From Hippopus hippopus (lineage: Eukaryota > Mollusca > Bivalvia > Cardiida > Cardiidae): a DNA stretch of 64,000 nucleotides. The notes below the pieces were generated by a model. The model was not told the origin of the DNA and did no database searches. It worked only from the letters and a program-made list of their open reading frames with translations. Below are positions 1 through 12,100 of the stretch, one piece after another. The position numbers and the translations under genes were made by a program. The stretch lies in the NCBI GenBank assembly GCA_946811185.2, contig OX328103.1, positions 26,270,172 to 26,334,171 of the forward strand. The letters are read 5' to 3'. Each line of letters starts with the position of its first letter. The first letter of the stretch is position 1.

Positions 1-158
1 ACATTCCACAGCCACCAGATCTGCTCCATCTGTACAGAGATTTTTATAATCGTGTTGTACCATCACTAACCAGTATTGATACTGAAATCCAAACAGACCT
101 CACCTGTGACATGGTCACACAGTTAGAGCAAGATGTAGCTAATTTAAAATCTGTTCTT
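1..158 (+). CDS. RELCH: RELCH exon A (5' end outside window), coiled-coil segment
   Basis: The frame opens at base 3 and encodes 52 residues ending QLEQDVANLKSVL, followed directly by a GTAAGT donor at 159. The end of the exon is hydrophilic with heptad-like leucines, continuing into the next exon. It ends in phase 0. The other two frames hit stops within the exon. The acceptor is not in the window. Confidence 0.85.
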
Positions 159-3100
159 GTAAGTACAGTCCAACCTGTATTGAGCAGAGCCCCGGTAGCT
201 CAGTCGGTAGCATGCAGGACTTGTGAACAGGGGGGTCATAGGTTCAATCTCTGGCTCGGCCAATTTCTTTCCGAGGATTGATGACAGTCATTGCGACACG
301 ATTCACTCCTCTCCCACTGATGACCATTGTCTCCACAATGGTTATTTGGGAAAGCAGCCAGTGGCTTGGAAAGAAAACTGTGCAGAGTATTGGTAAAAGA
401 GACTCCAGGAAAGCATGGATATAGCTAAAATAATGTTGAAAACTGCGTTAAAACATCAATCAATCAGTCAATCAAACAATCAATCAATCAACCTGTATTG
501 TGCAAGCATCTTTGGGACAGGTGCTTCTAAAGTAAAAGTGCTCTTAACCCTTTACCACACAATGCCGACTTTTAACGACCCTGAGTAGCCCTTTGAAAAA
601 AGTGTGGAAAAAGGAGAAATGCTGGTTACCAGCATTTTCTCCTTTTCCCACAATGTTTTCTACGCAATCAAAGAAACAGTACAAATTGCTCCAGCAAATT
701 GAAAGCACTTACACATGAAAAATTATATGTGGCTAAAATTATGTAATATGCTTCTGAAAAGTTGAAAACTGGGGGAAATGAAATAAATGTTGGGTACCAG
801 TTTTTTCTCCTGTTCCCACAATGATTTTAAAAGCCCATCTCCATTGGGGCCATTAAAACTTGGGATTGTGTGGTAAAGGGCTGACTCTTTACCAAACATT
901 CCCTACTTTTAATGACCCTGAGAAAAAAGCTTTTGAAAACATTGTTGGAAAAGGGACATACATATTCTCCTCTTTCCACAATCTTTTGTACCCGTTCATA
1001 GACAAATCCTTTTTTTTTTTTGCAGCTGCATTTGATTTGTGCTTTTCAAATGCTTTCAGTATGGATTAGTCTTAACTTTTGCCTTGTGGGAAAGGCTCAA
1101 TAGAGATAGCCACTATGATAGGGTTTACTGAAGTACTTTTGGTATATTTATTTTTTTTACAAAGTATTTCCTCTCAAGTGTTTTTTCTTCTCATTGGTTT
1201 TTATGTGGAGACTCTTTTGACCATTTCTTCCAGTAGATGAGTTTTTTATCTTGCTTCAGACCATTTAAAACATTGTGACAAAAGGAGAAATTGCTCATAA
1301 GATACAGGGAAACCAGTATTTAGAGACAACATATAGGGAAGTTAAAAAAAGTGGTCTCTTAAATCAGGTGGTCTCTATGCAAGTTTAATTGATTTAAGAA
1401 GTCTCTTAAAGCAGTTGGCTGCTAAATACAGGTGGTTTCTCAGAAAGGTTTGGCTTTACATGCAGATATATTACTCTTTCTGATAGATCAGCGACCCTGA
1501 ATAATACAGCATGCATAAGTGAGAGATTGTATGTTTTGTCAACAAGGGTCAAGAGTCAAGAATTCATTGCTATTACTTTTAAGCTATTGCTTACGCTTTG
1601 CCAAACCATTCCCTGTTTTGACAACCCTGCTAAAGAAGCCTAGTGAAAACATGGATTGAAAAAGGAGAAAATGCTGGTTACCAGTTTTCCAAAATTTCAG
1701 AGACAGGAATAATGATTTTAGGTGCATCGTGGGAAAAGTAGTTTTTGCATACTACATACAGCAGGGTTTCCTTCTCTTCAGAAAAATGCTTTATCATACA
1801 ATCAGGTGTTTTAATGGCTTTTAGGGAGATGGCTTTTGAAAGCATTTTGGATAAGCAGAAAACACTTGCAATCAACATTTTGTTATCAGTCTTTTATAGA
1901 AAGTCCATCTTTTATATAATCTAGGAAGAAAAGTCGGCAAAGATTACAGAACTGGAAGAGTTGTTGTTAAATAAAGACAAAGAAATGTTGCGCAGAAGAG
2001 GGGTAGCAGAAGGGTGAGGTCTATTTTCTTTACCTTCAAATATGAACAACACATATAATTTGTCACCTGCAAATACTTTCAGGATCAATCAAACAGTGCA
2101 ATTTATTTGATCAAAATAATAAAACAAACAATGTAAATTATAACACTTAAAATCAGTTTTATCAGAACTGTACATCACCTATTACAGGTACTGAATATCA
2201 AAATGAAATCAAGATAATAGGATGTAAAAGTGTTACTGATTTGTTTTCTTCATCTACTATTGTTTAAATAATAGAATGTAATTTGATTCTTTGATACCTG
2301 ACCTCTAATGTCATTTTGTTATAACCTTTCAACTTACAATGTCGAGTTTTAGTGAGCCTCAAGTAAAAAACTTTTGAAAACATTGTTGGAAAATGCTGGT
2401 ATAAACCATCATTTTCTTCCTTTCCCACATCATTTCCTAACCTTTCAAAGAAAAATACAATCATTTATGTACAGTTTAATTTATTGTCTGCAAATGCTTT
2501 TAATTTTGACAAATTTTGTCGTCTGGTAAAGAGTTCAACTTTTACAAATTGAAAATTTATGGGTCAACCTGGGATGACTGCTGCTAGGTTGACTGCTGTT
2601 TACAGCTGACTGTTATCTCATATTCAACTATATACTGAAATCAAGTTGTCTGTCTGTATGTCAGTCATTCCATCTGTAGATGCAATATTGTGTTCTGTTC
2701 TTCTCCTAAAGTTTTTCACTAATTTGGCAAGACATTTACAGGAAAACTTCCTGCTTGTGGAACTTGTGCACCTGAAATTTTATTATGATTGTTGGACTGT
2801 CATAAAAATATGAAAAAAATAAAGAAAAGGCTCTGCACCCACACAAAAAATTCACCCATAATTGTATCACATCAGTACTTGGCCCACTTCTTGGTTTGCA
2901 ATGGAAATACAAAAAAGATTGGAGCAGTGTTGTAGATTTGGTTGGGAGATACTTTAAAGAAAGAATTTTTTTGAAAAATACATGTGTAGGATTGATTTTG
3001 AGAAAGAGCTGAAAAGTTTGATATTGTCTGATTATCCCTCATAGAATAGTTTTCTAGATTGGTGAAAACATTATGATTGGTGGACAAACAGGGGGGCGGG

Positions 3101-6100
3101 GGCAGGCCGGTGGATTCTCCCATCATCTTGTCTTCAACAGTTGCAAGGTACCTCTAATCATCTCTTTCTTGCAGAAAAAGTTGACTGATATTATGTCTTG
3201 TATGTTGCTTTAGGTCAGAGTCTGAGCCACTGTCTAGTCCATTCATGGAGAATCAGTCCAGTCTGTTTGATGACATTCCATTCACACAGTACACAGCAGA
3301 GAACCAGACTGATGTTGGAGAAGAGAGTGATCTCCCAGAATGCAACTGTGATCATAGTAAAAATGAGACTTGTTCAGTATGTGTACGTGTGCAATCACCT
3401 GAGGTATACAGGTTAGACTTTACAGATGAAGGGGACCATTCAGGTGATCAAGAAACTTTAGAATCTGGATCTGCGAATGGTGATAAAGAAAAAGGGATTA
3501 AACCCCACCGTCGCAAAGGAAAGGATGTTGAGGAAAATCAACATAACAAAAGTGTTGTGGAAGATACAAATGTTAGTGATCATGCAGATATAAGTAAATC
3601 ATCAGGGAGACAGGATAATCAGAGTGACAATTGTGACACAGAGAAGCTTCATGAAAGTTCTGTTGGTGTGAAAGATGATATTCGTATAGATAATCAAAGT
3701 GACAGTAGTATTCTAGTGGAAAAAAGTGAAAATCACGAGAAACAGAGCAGAAGTACGAGTCCAACTGTAGTTAAAACTAACACAGACCCAACGAAAGATT
3801 CCAGTCAAAATGCAAATGTTGACAAAAGAAAACCAATTTTTTCATCAAAACCTGATAGATTAGTAATGTAAGTACATTGTATTGAAAATCCAATTTCACA
3901 AAATCAGATAATTGCAAATTAGTATTTCAAATTTATACATATTTCAAAAAGCTTTCAACACTTACTGTATTTTTGCAAGCCTGGAACTAGTTTTGACAGG
4001 CTTAATTCCGAGAGCTGGCTTCTATGAAAAAAGGTGGCAGATTTAGGTCACAGCCCAAAGCTATCACATTTTTATTGCTACTGACTAAAATTTATGATAA
4101 GAACAAACAACAAATTTCTTGATAAGACCTATTTCTGTAGTGGCAAATGCATTGCATTCTTATAAAATGCCATCTGCCGCTTTACCAAATGTATCTAGGT
4201 CTAACCCTTTGCCACACAATCTGAGTTTGAAAGACCCTGACATAAGAGACTTTTGAAAACATTGGGGGAAAAGGAGATATCACTGGTTCCTGGCATTTCC
4301 TTCTTTTCGCACAATATTTTCTACTCTATCTGAGAATGTATGCACATTTGTATTGATTTTGAATTTGTCGTCAGCAGATGAGTTGTGAGGAAGTTTGAAA
4401 TTTGCAATATGGAAAAGGGTTATGAAAAATGTTAAATGCATAAAAAATGACAAGTTTGTCTGTCCAAGTGTCAAATAGATTGACTCCCAGCCTTCATTTT
4501 GTAAGAAACCGGAAACCATGGTTAGATTGCTAGTCACTAAGACTTTGTGCTTTGTTCATTGTTTACAAAGTGTATAAATATGCTTTAAGCCCTTACAAAA
4601 TAATCACTTCTTTTAATGACCCAAAGGAAAAAGGCTTTAGAAAATATTTTGGGAAAAGGTGAAATAATGGTCGCAAGTATAATATTATGTAATGCTCACT
4701 GCTGGGACTTTGTCACTTTGAAATTTATTAAAGAATTGGTCTCAAGTGAAGTTTCTAAAAAATGCTCTATTTCTGCAAGTTTATTGGACAGTTGTTCCCT
4801 TTCTGAATAATTTGACAGAACAAACTTACATAATGTGTGTTATTTTCTTTTTTCCTTCAGTAAATTAACAGCAGCTTTGATTTCTTATTAGATTCTGAAA
4901 TAAAAGTAAAGGAAATGACTAAAAGAACTTCCTTGTGAAATAAGCTCAAATCTAAAGGTTTGATAGAGAGTAATTGAAACTGTTGTGGCATTAAGAGAAA
5001 ATACTCACTGTAATCAATTCATCCCTTTGCTATGATCAATTCAAAAAGTGTTCTGCCAAAAGACATAAAGGAAATTTGTTGGTGGTAATTTGTGTATTAT
5101 TGTAATAGACTTATTGTTTGTTCGGGACAGCTGATTGTGCTGGCCTTTGATCTACTTCTTGGTAATGATACTCGTAAACTAGAATAAAGAAATAGTAATT
5201 TGAGATTGGTGGTAAATGTGGACATGTTTATTCTGTGGAGAGCTGCAGGCCGAATAGTGGGCAAATTTGAAAATTGACAACAATATACGAGCATTGCTAC
5301 AGTAAATATTAATGTTTGAGTCATGCTTTGTAAAAAGAGGGCTTAATGCATCTGCGAAAAGTTTCAGCCCAGGTCAGCCTGGGTGGACTGCGCAGGCTGA
5401 CCTGGGCCGAAACTTTTCACTATAATTGGTCAATTTTCTGGATGTCCAAGGACTGGTCTACCTTATGATTAAGTCAGTTGTTTAAAAAAGTGGCAATTAT
5501 GGATCCGCAATTATCTGATGGAATGATTGGTATAATGCATCACAGAGATACATCAAGCTCCCTTTTGCCAGGGCATGGCATGGCTCATTTCTTTCTATAT
5601 TACTCTATAACCCATTACCATATGTCTACATGTACATGTATTTTCAGCAGACCAATTTGACCAGCAATAGCTCCTTTTCCGTGGTTTTAATTCAACAAAA
5701 AATATATCTTAAATTGAAAATTTCACCTTTCAAAAGTATGCAAAGCAATGATGAAACAGGGATTAGGGGCCATTCCTGTAAGTTAAATTGTCTCCCTTGC
5801 CAGATAAAGACTGAAGGTAACCAAATAACAGATTGGTCCGTTTACCTGTATTCCTTTATTTTTATCCTTGGTTCCCTTGGGGATGTTGCGATAAATATAA
5901 TATGATTTATGATACATGTGTAAGGTCCCCATGTAATTCAAGTTAAATTCTTTTCTTAGTCATCAGGAACTACATATACATCGATTTGTAAAACAATCTA
6001 ACCAGATTTAGTTGAAATATTATCTCAAGAACATAGCTGTGCAGTGCAAGAAAATCAAGGATAAAATCAAAGTAATCCCCTTATCAGAACCAATGTAGTA

Positions 6101-9100
6101 CTGGAGAGGAATCAAGGGAAATAACAGAAGAATGGCCCTCATTGCTGGTGGGTTTACCTCTCATTATTGCTCTTCATACTGAACCACAAAAGAGTTTCAG
6201 TATTCATATATATTCAGTTCCAGATACGTAGCCTTTCTTTATAAAGAGAGCTTTCTTGTTTGAAATGGCTGAAATTTTAATTTAGTTTTACTAGATCAAG
6301 ATTTTTATAAATTATCAGTGTGATAAAAATGAATGATTTCTGTTTCATTTCATATTTTTGATGATGAAAATTCATTTCAGATCAAGAAAAATGTCCACTG
6401 CATTCAGCAAGGCACTGAGAGATGTTTGCTTTCATGTTCCTAAAGACAACAGGATCATTTTAGAGGTATTAGTTTTAGTATTTATGGTAGATTATCAAAA
6501 AGATTTAAGTTTTAGTATTTATGGTGGATTATCAAAAGGGTTTAACCATTTACCAGATAGTCATCAATGCTTTAACCCTATACTACACAATCCCAAGTTT
6601 TAGGAGGAAAACTTTTGAAAACATTGTGGGAAAAAGAGAAAATGCTGATATCCAACATTTCTCTCCTCCGATGATGATTTCTTTACCTCATGAAATTAAA
6701 ATTCCATCATTCAGGCCACCTATAATTTGTAGTCTGCAAATGCTTTCATACTGGTAAAGTCTAAAAATTTGTCATCTGGGAAAGTGTTAAGAAGCCTGAG
6801 TATTAAAGTTTTTGAAGTTACTGTGGAAAATGTAGAAGATACTGGTAACCAGTGTTTTTGTTTTCCCACAATATCTTTATTGTTATATGGCTTGCAACAT
6901 GCGAAAAGGGGCATTCGGACATTTGCGTAAAGTGTCGTCTCGGATCAGCCTGCGCAGTCCGCGCAGGCTAATCCGAGACGGCACTTTACGACTACATTAG
7001 ATTTTGTGCTACGGTAGACTTGTGCAAAACAGAAAATTACATATAAACGGAAAGTGTCGTTTCGGATTAGCCTGCGCGGACTGCGCAGGCTGATCCGAGA
7101 CGACACTTTACGCAAATGACCGAATGCCCCTTTTCGCATGTTGCAGGCCATATGAGATAAATCCCATCATTGGAGCGATTTTTCAGTTGTTGTCTGTTAA
7201 AGCTGTCAATATGGACAAGTCTAATATGTTGTTAGGTGGTAAAAGGTTAATCTTGGATACATACGGAATATTATGTTGTAGTAACTTTCCTCGTGCTTGT
7301 ATTTAATTCGAGCAGCTTGAGAAAATTTGATTGCACAAGACCAAAGGTCGAGCGGGATGTCAAAATTTTCTTATGCATTGAGAAGTAAATACAAGCACCA
7401 GGAAAGTTACTACAACATGATTTCCTTTTATTATATACCTACAACTTTCAACGACAACTTTTTCAAATTATTGACATTTTATTCAAAAACAGCAAATAAA
7501 CTAAGACAAATAATAGTTTGGATGGTAGTAACTCCGTTTTTATGAATGGCGGATTAATATTACAGCGTAACATTTAGACGGATCAAATTGCAAATCAATG
7601 CATGCTTAGTCCATGCACAAGATACGTGATCATACCATATTTGGGACCATATTTCACAGTGTGTAGATACAGATATTTTTTCTATCATGTGTGTTATTTC
7701 ATCCAATTGTGACACTTGTATTTGAGCCGGAAAAGTTTACTGGTATGTAATAAATGTATTTTCTGTAAAAGCCTCTTTATAATTTTTTTTTTTTTTGTTA
7801 TGCACAACTTGAACTTCCTAGTTGACTGGTCTTTAAATCTGTACGACAAGAGAAAATGTCAGACTTGAAAGCGTTTGCAGACGACAAATTAAATATTTCT
7901 TAGATTATGAAATTTTAGTTTCATAGGGTAGAAAACATCATAGGAAAAGAAGAAAATGCTGGTTACCAGTATTTTCCTCTTTCCCATAGAATTTTCAATA
8001 GCCTATTTTCTCAGGGAGGATAAATTTGGGATTGTTTGGTAAATGTTTAACAAGGCAAGCTAGGGGTTGTGAGTTAGAATTCTAGCTCTGCCAACTTCTT
8101 ATCAAGGATAGGCTACAGTGCTGGGACTAGATGCAGTATTATTCTGAAATGTTGTTCAAATGTCAGAAATGCCCAATTAGCAATACGAGCCGTGCTCTAT
8201 GAAAAGTAGGTTTAGTGTAGCTGCAAAAAGTATCAAGCAAGGTCAGCCTGCACATTCTGCGCAGTAAGCTGACCCTAGTTGAAACTCTTTACTACTGGTC
8301 TGTTTTCATCAGGAAAAAGGACCTGACTACCTTATGATTTAGTTGGTTTTTAGAGAAAATGGGTTTTATTGATTGGTTGTGATGGATTGCTTGGTATAAT
8401 AGATGCATTGATTGGTTGTGATGGATTGCTTGGTATAATAGATGCATATATTGGTTGTGATGGATTGCTTGGTGTAATAGATGCATTGATTGGTTGTGAT
8501 GGATTGCTTGGTGTAATAGATGCATTCATTGGTTGTGATGGATTGCATGGTGTAATAGATACAGTGATTGGTTGTGATGGATTGCTTGGTGTAATAGATA
8601 CAGTGATTGGTTGTGATGGATTGCTTGGTGTAATAGATACAGTGATTGGTTGTGATGGATTGCTTGGTATAATAGATGGATTGATTGGTTGTGATGGATT
8701 GCTTGGTATAATAGATGCAGTGATTGGTTGTGATGGATTGCTTGGTATAATAGATGCAGTGATTGGTTGTGATGGATTGCTTGGTATAATAGATGCAGTG
8801 ATTGGTTGTGATGGATTGCTTGGTATAATAGATGCAGTGATTGGTTGTGATGGATTGCTTGGTATAATAGATGCATGGACTGGTTGTGATGGATTGCTTG
8901 GTATAATAGATGCAGTGATTGGTTGTGATGGATTGCTTGGTATAATAGATGCAGTGATTGGTTGTGATGGATTGCTTGGTATAATAGATGCATTTACTCT
9001 TTACTAAACAACAAAATTTAGACTTGTCGAAATTGAAAGCATTTTGAGGACGTCAAATTAAATGTGACTCTGAAACTGAAATGTCTCTTTTTAATGTGGA

Positions 9101-12100
9101 GAAAATATTGTTGGAAAAGGAGAAAATGCTGGTAGGCAAGTCAACATTTTCTCCTTTTCCCACAATATTTTCAAAAAGCCTTCTTCCTTCGGGTTGTCAA
9201 AACTTGGGTTGCGTGGTAAAGTCTTAAACACCCAACTAATGTTTTACTGATAAGAACACTTCTGATACTAAATATTAGTATTTATGAAGAAATAAAACCA
9301 TGATTATAAAATATAGATACCAAAGATTGTCTATTGTCTTATCTATTTATATAGTCTTTTGAATACAAAATTAGGGATCATCATCTAATTGGTCAGTGAT
9401 TAATTTTTCATGCTTAATATAAATCTTTTACCAAACATTTACACATTTATACAAAATACAAATTTGAAAATTTTGCAGCAGATAGAGACAATCCTTTTAT
9501 GAATTTATTTCAGGTGTCTAAGATAAAAGATGCAGATCAACAGAAGGTTGTGGCCATGTTAGCGCGATGTTTACCACACATTGTACCAAATGTGTTATTA
9601 GCAAAGAGGGAGGTAAGTACCCAGACAGAGCAGGTGCTTGTTATAAGCAGTCACACCTTCGTATTAGTCTCTAAAATTGTCAATCACAAGGTTGCAAAAT
9701 ATTGTATTTGTACTGTGTAGGTTAAAATACAGAATGTTCTTGTATGTGTCATTTTTTTAGCAATGAATTTAACCAGTGGTAGCTTTCAGATGTGTATTTT
9801 AGCTCTTTCCCAAACAACAAAGTTTTTAACTTGTCCTATTGAAGGTAATTGCAGACGACATGTAAAGTATGGCTCAAATGATAAGTTTTGTGTTTAAAAA
9901 GGATGAAAAACATTTTAGAAAAGGGAAAAGGAAATGTTATATCCTTGCTTTCAAGTTGTTCTATATGTGTTACTCATTCACCTTAAAGGTCTGTTAAAAG
10001 AGCCCAAATGATGATGGTTTATGGTTCGTTAAGGTAGCAGGAATGGTGATAATTTGAGGATACTTTTATAATACGGTAGAAATGAAAGAAAGTTTACCCT
10101 TTTATCCCCTTTTGTCTTCTGTGAGGAATCAAGGCTTTTGGAAGCAATGTGGAAAGAAAATAAAATTCTGGTAACCAGCATTGTCTACTTATCAAATGTT
10201 TTTTACCTTTTCAATTAAAAATTCAGTTTGAGCAGTATTTAATTTTTTACCTGTAAATGCTTTCAATTTGCACAAGTCCTTGTTTAAGTTTTCTGTTAGA
10301 GAGTTAACACATTAACAAATACAGACAACTTATTACATCTTGTGTGTGTGAGCCATGGTCTGGCAAAAGGGGGCTTAATGCATCTTCGTGATACATGATA
10401 CCAAGCAAGACATCACCTATTTACGGATCCATAAAATCCATTTTGTCAAACAACTGACTGAATCATGAGGTGGAATGGTCCTTTTACATGCAATAAATTT
10501 GAAGACAGCAAAAAGTTTCGACCCATGTCAGCCTGCGCAGATTGCGCAGGCTGACATGGTTTGATACTTGTTGCAGATGCATTAAGCAGCTTTTTCTCAG
10601 AGCATGGCTCATATATAATTGTTGATTTATTGAGGCTTTATTCATGTTGATGATCCATGTTTTATAAGGATGTTTTCAAAGATCTCAGTCTTAAAATTTG
10701 TAACAAGAGGTACCATAGTAACAAAACTTTTCACTCTTATCCTGTGGTTTGCAACCATCAGTGTGTCTTACCAAGAGTGTAAAGAAAGATCAGCCTGTAC
10801 ATAGGTACAGTCTGATCTCATTGTACACTCTCAGCTGCTGTACTAGTGGTTTTGATCTTTTAGAGGCCATTCAGTGCCTGTTGACTTAGTGAATTCTATT
10901 AGTGTAATTGTTGAAAATTATATTTGGAACTTGTTTTACTTTTTAGCTCACCTGAGCACGAAGTGCTCAAGGAGAGCTTTTGTGATCGTGCTGTGTCCGT
11001 CGTCCGTCATCAACTTTTACCTTGTGTACGCTCTAGAGGCCACATTTTCAGTCCAATACTCGTGAAACTTGGTCAGAATGTTTGTCCCGATGATATCTCA
11101 GATGACTTCGATAATGGGTCATGTCAGTTCAGAAACTAGGTCACTAGGTCAAATCTTAGAAAAACCTTGTGTATGCTCTAGAGACCACATTTTCAGTCCA
11201 AAACTCCTGAAAGTTGGTCAGAATGTTTGTCTAAATGATATCTGGAACGAGTCTGAAAATGGGTCATGTCCGGTCAAAAACTAGGTCACTAGGTCAAATC
11301 TGAGAAAAACCTTGTGTATGCTCTTGAAGCCACATTTTCTGTCCAAAAGTCTTGAAAGTTGGTCAGAATGTTTGTCTTGTTGATACCTCAGACGACTTTG
11401 AAAATGGGTCATGTCGGGTCAAAAACTAGGACACTAGTCAAATCTTAGAAAAACCTTGTGTATGCTCTAGAGGCCACATTCTCAGTCCAAAACTCCTGAA
11501 AATTGGTCAGAATGTTTGTCTTGATGATACCTTGCATGAGTTTGAAAATGGATCATGTCTGGTGAAAAACTAGGTCACTAGGTCAAATCTTAGAAAAACC
11601 TTGTGTACACTATAGAGGCCACATTTTCTGTCCAAAATTCATGAAAATTAATCAGAATTTTTGCCTTGATGATATCTCAGACAACTTGAAAAATGGGTCA
11701 TGTTAGGCCGAAAACTAGGTCACTAGGTTATATCTTAGAAAAACCTTGTGTATGCTCTAGAGGCCACATTTTCAGACCAGAACTCTTGAAAGTTGGTCAG
11801 AATATTTGTCTTGATTATATCTTGGATGACTCTGAAAATGGGTCATGTTGGGTCAAAATCTAGGTCACTAGGTCAAATCTTAGAAAAACCTTGTATATGC
11901 TCTAGAGGCCACATTTTCAATCCTATACTCATGAAACTTGGTCAGAACGTTTGTCTTGATGATTTCTTGGACCAGTTTGCAAGTGGATCATTTCAGGTCA
12001 ATAACTAGGTCACTGAGTCAAATCTTCAAAAAAACCTTTTTCAGTCAAATACTCATGAAAATCTTGGTAGAATGTTTGTCATAATATCTAAAAAGAGATT

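Noticed and set aside
183..260. tRNA gene (A box and B box present), also at 40083, 44674, 48315 and 62188
   Set aside because: The tRNA-like part is imperfect, continues into a shared SINE body with a CAAT tail and is flanked by target duplications.
3245..3871. Independent 208-codon gene starting at the ATG at 3245
   Set aside because: The frame is open upstream to a splice acceptor and joins the coiled-coil exon in phase; it is RELCH exon C.
7124..7306. Short + frame across the double palindrome
   Set aside because: Starts in the terminal repeat and runs into MITE sequence; same text occurs inverted at 6720-6914.
8369..8992. CRISPR-like array
   Set aside because: Units are contiguous with no unique spacers, in a eukaryotic intron.
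8369..9007. 212-codon + frame and 155-codon minus frame over the same DNA, repetitive proteins
   Set aside because: The 39-bp unit length is a multiple of three, so both strands stay open. No promoter, no non-repeat domain.
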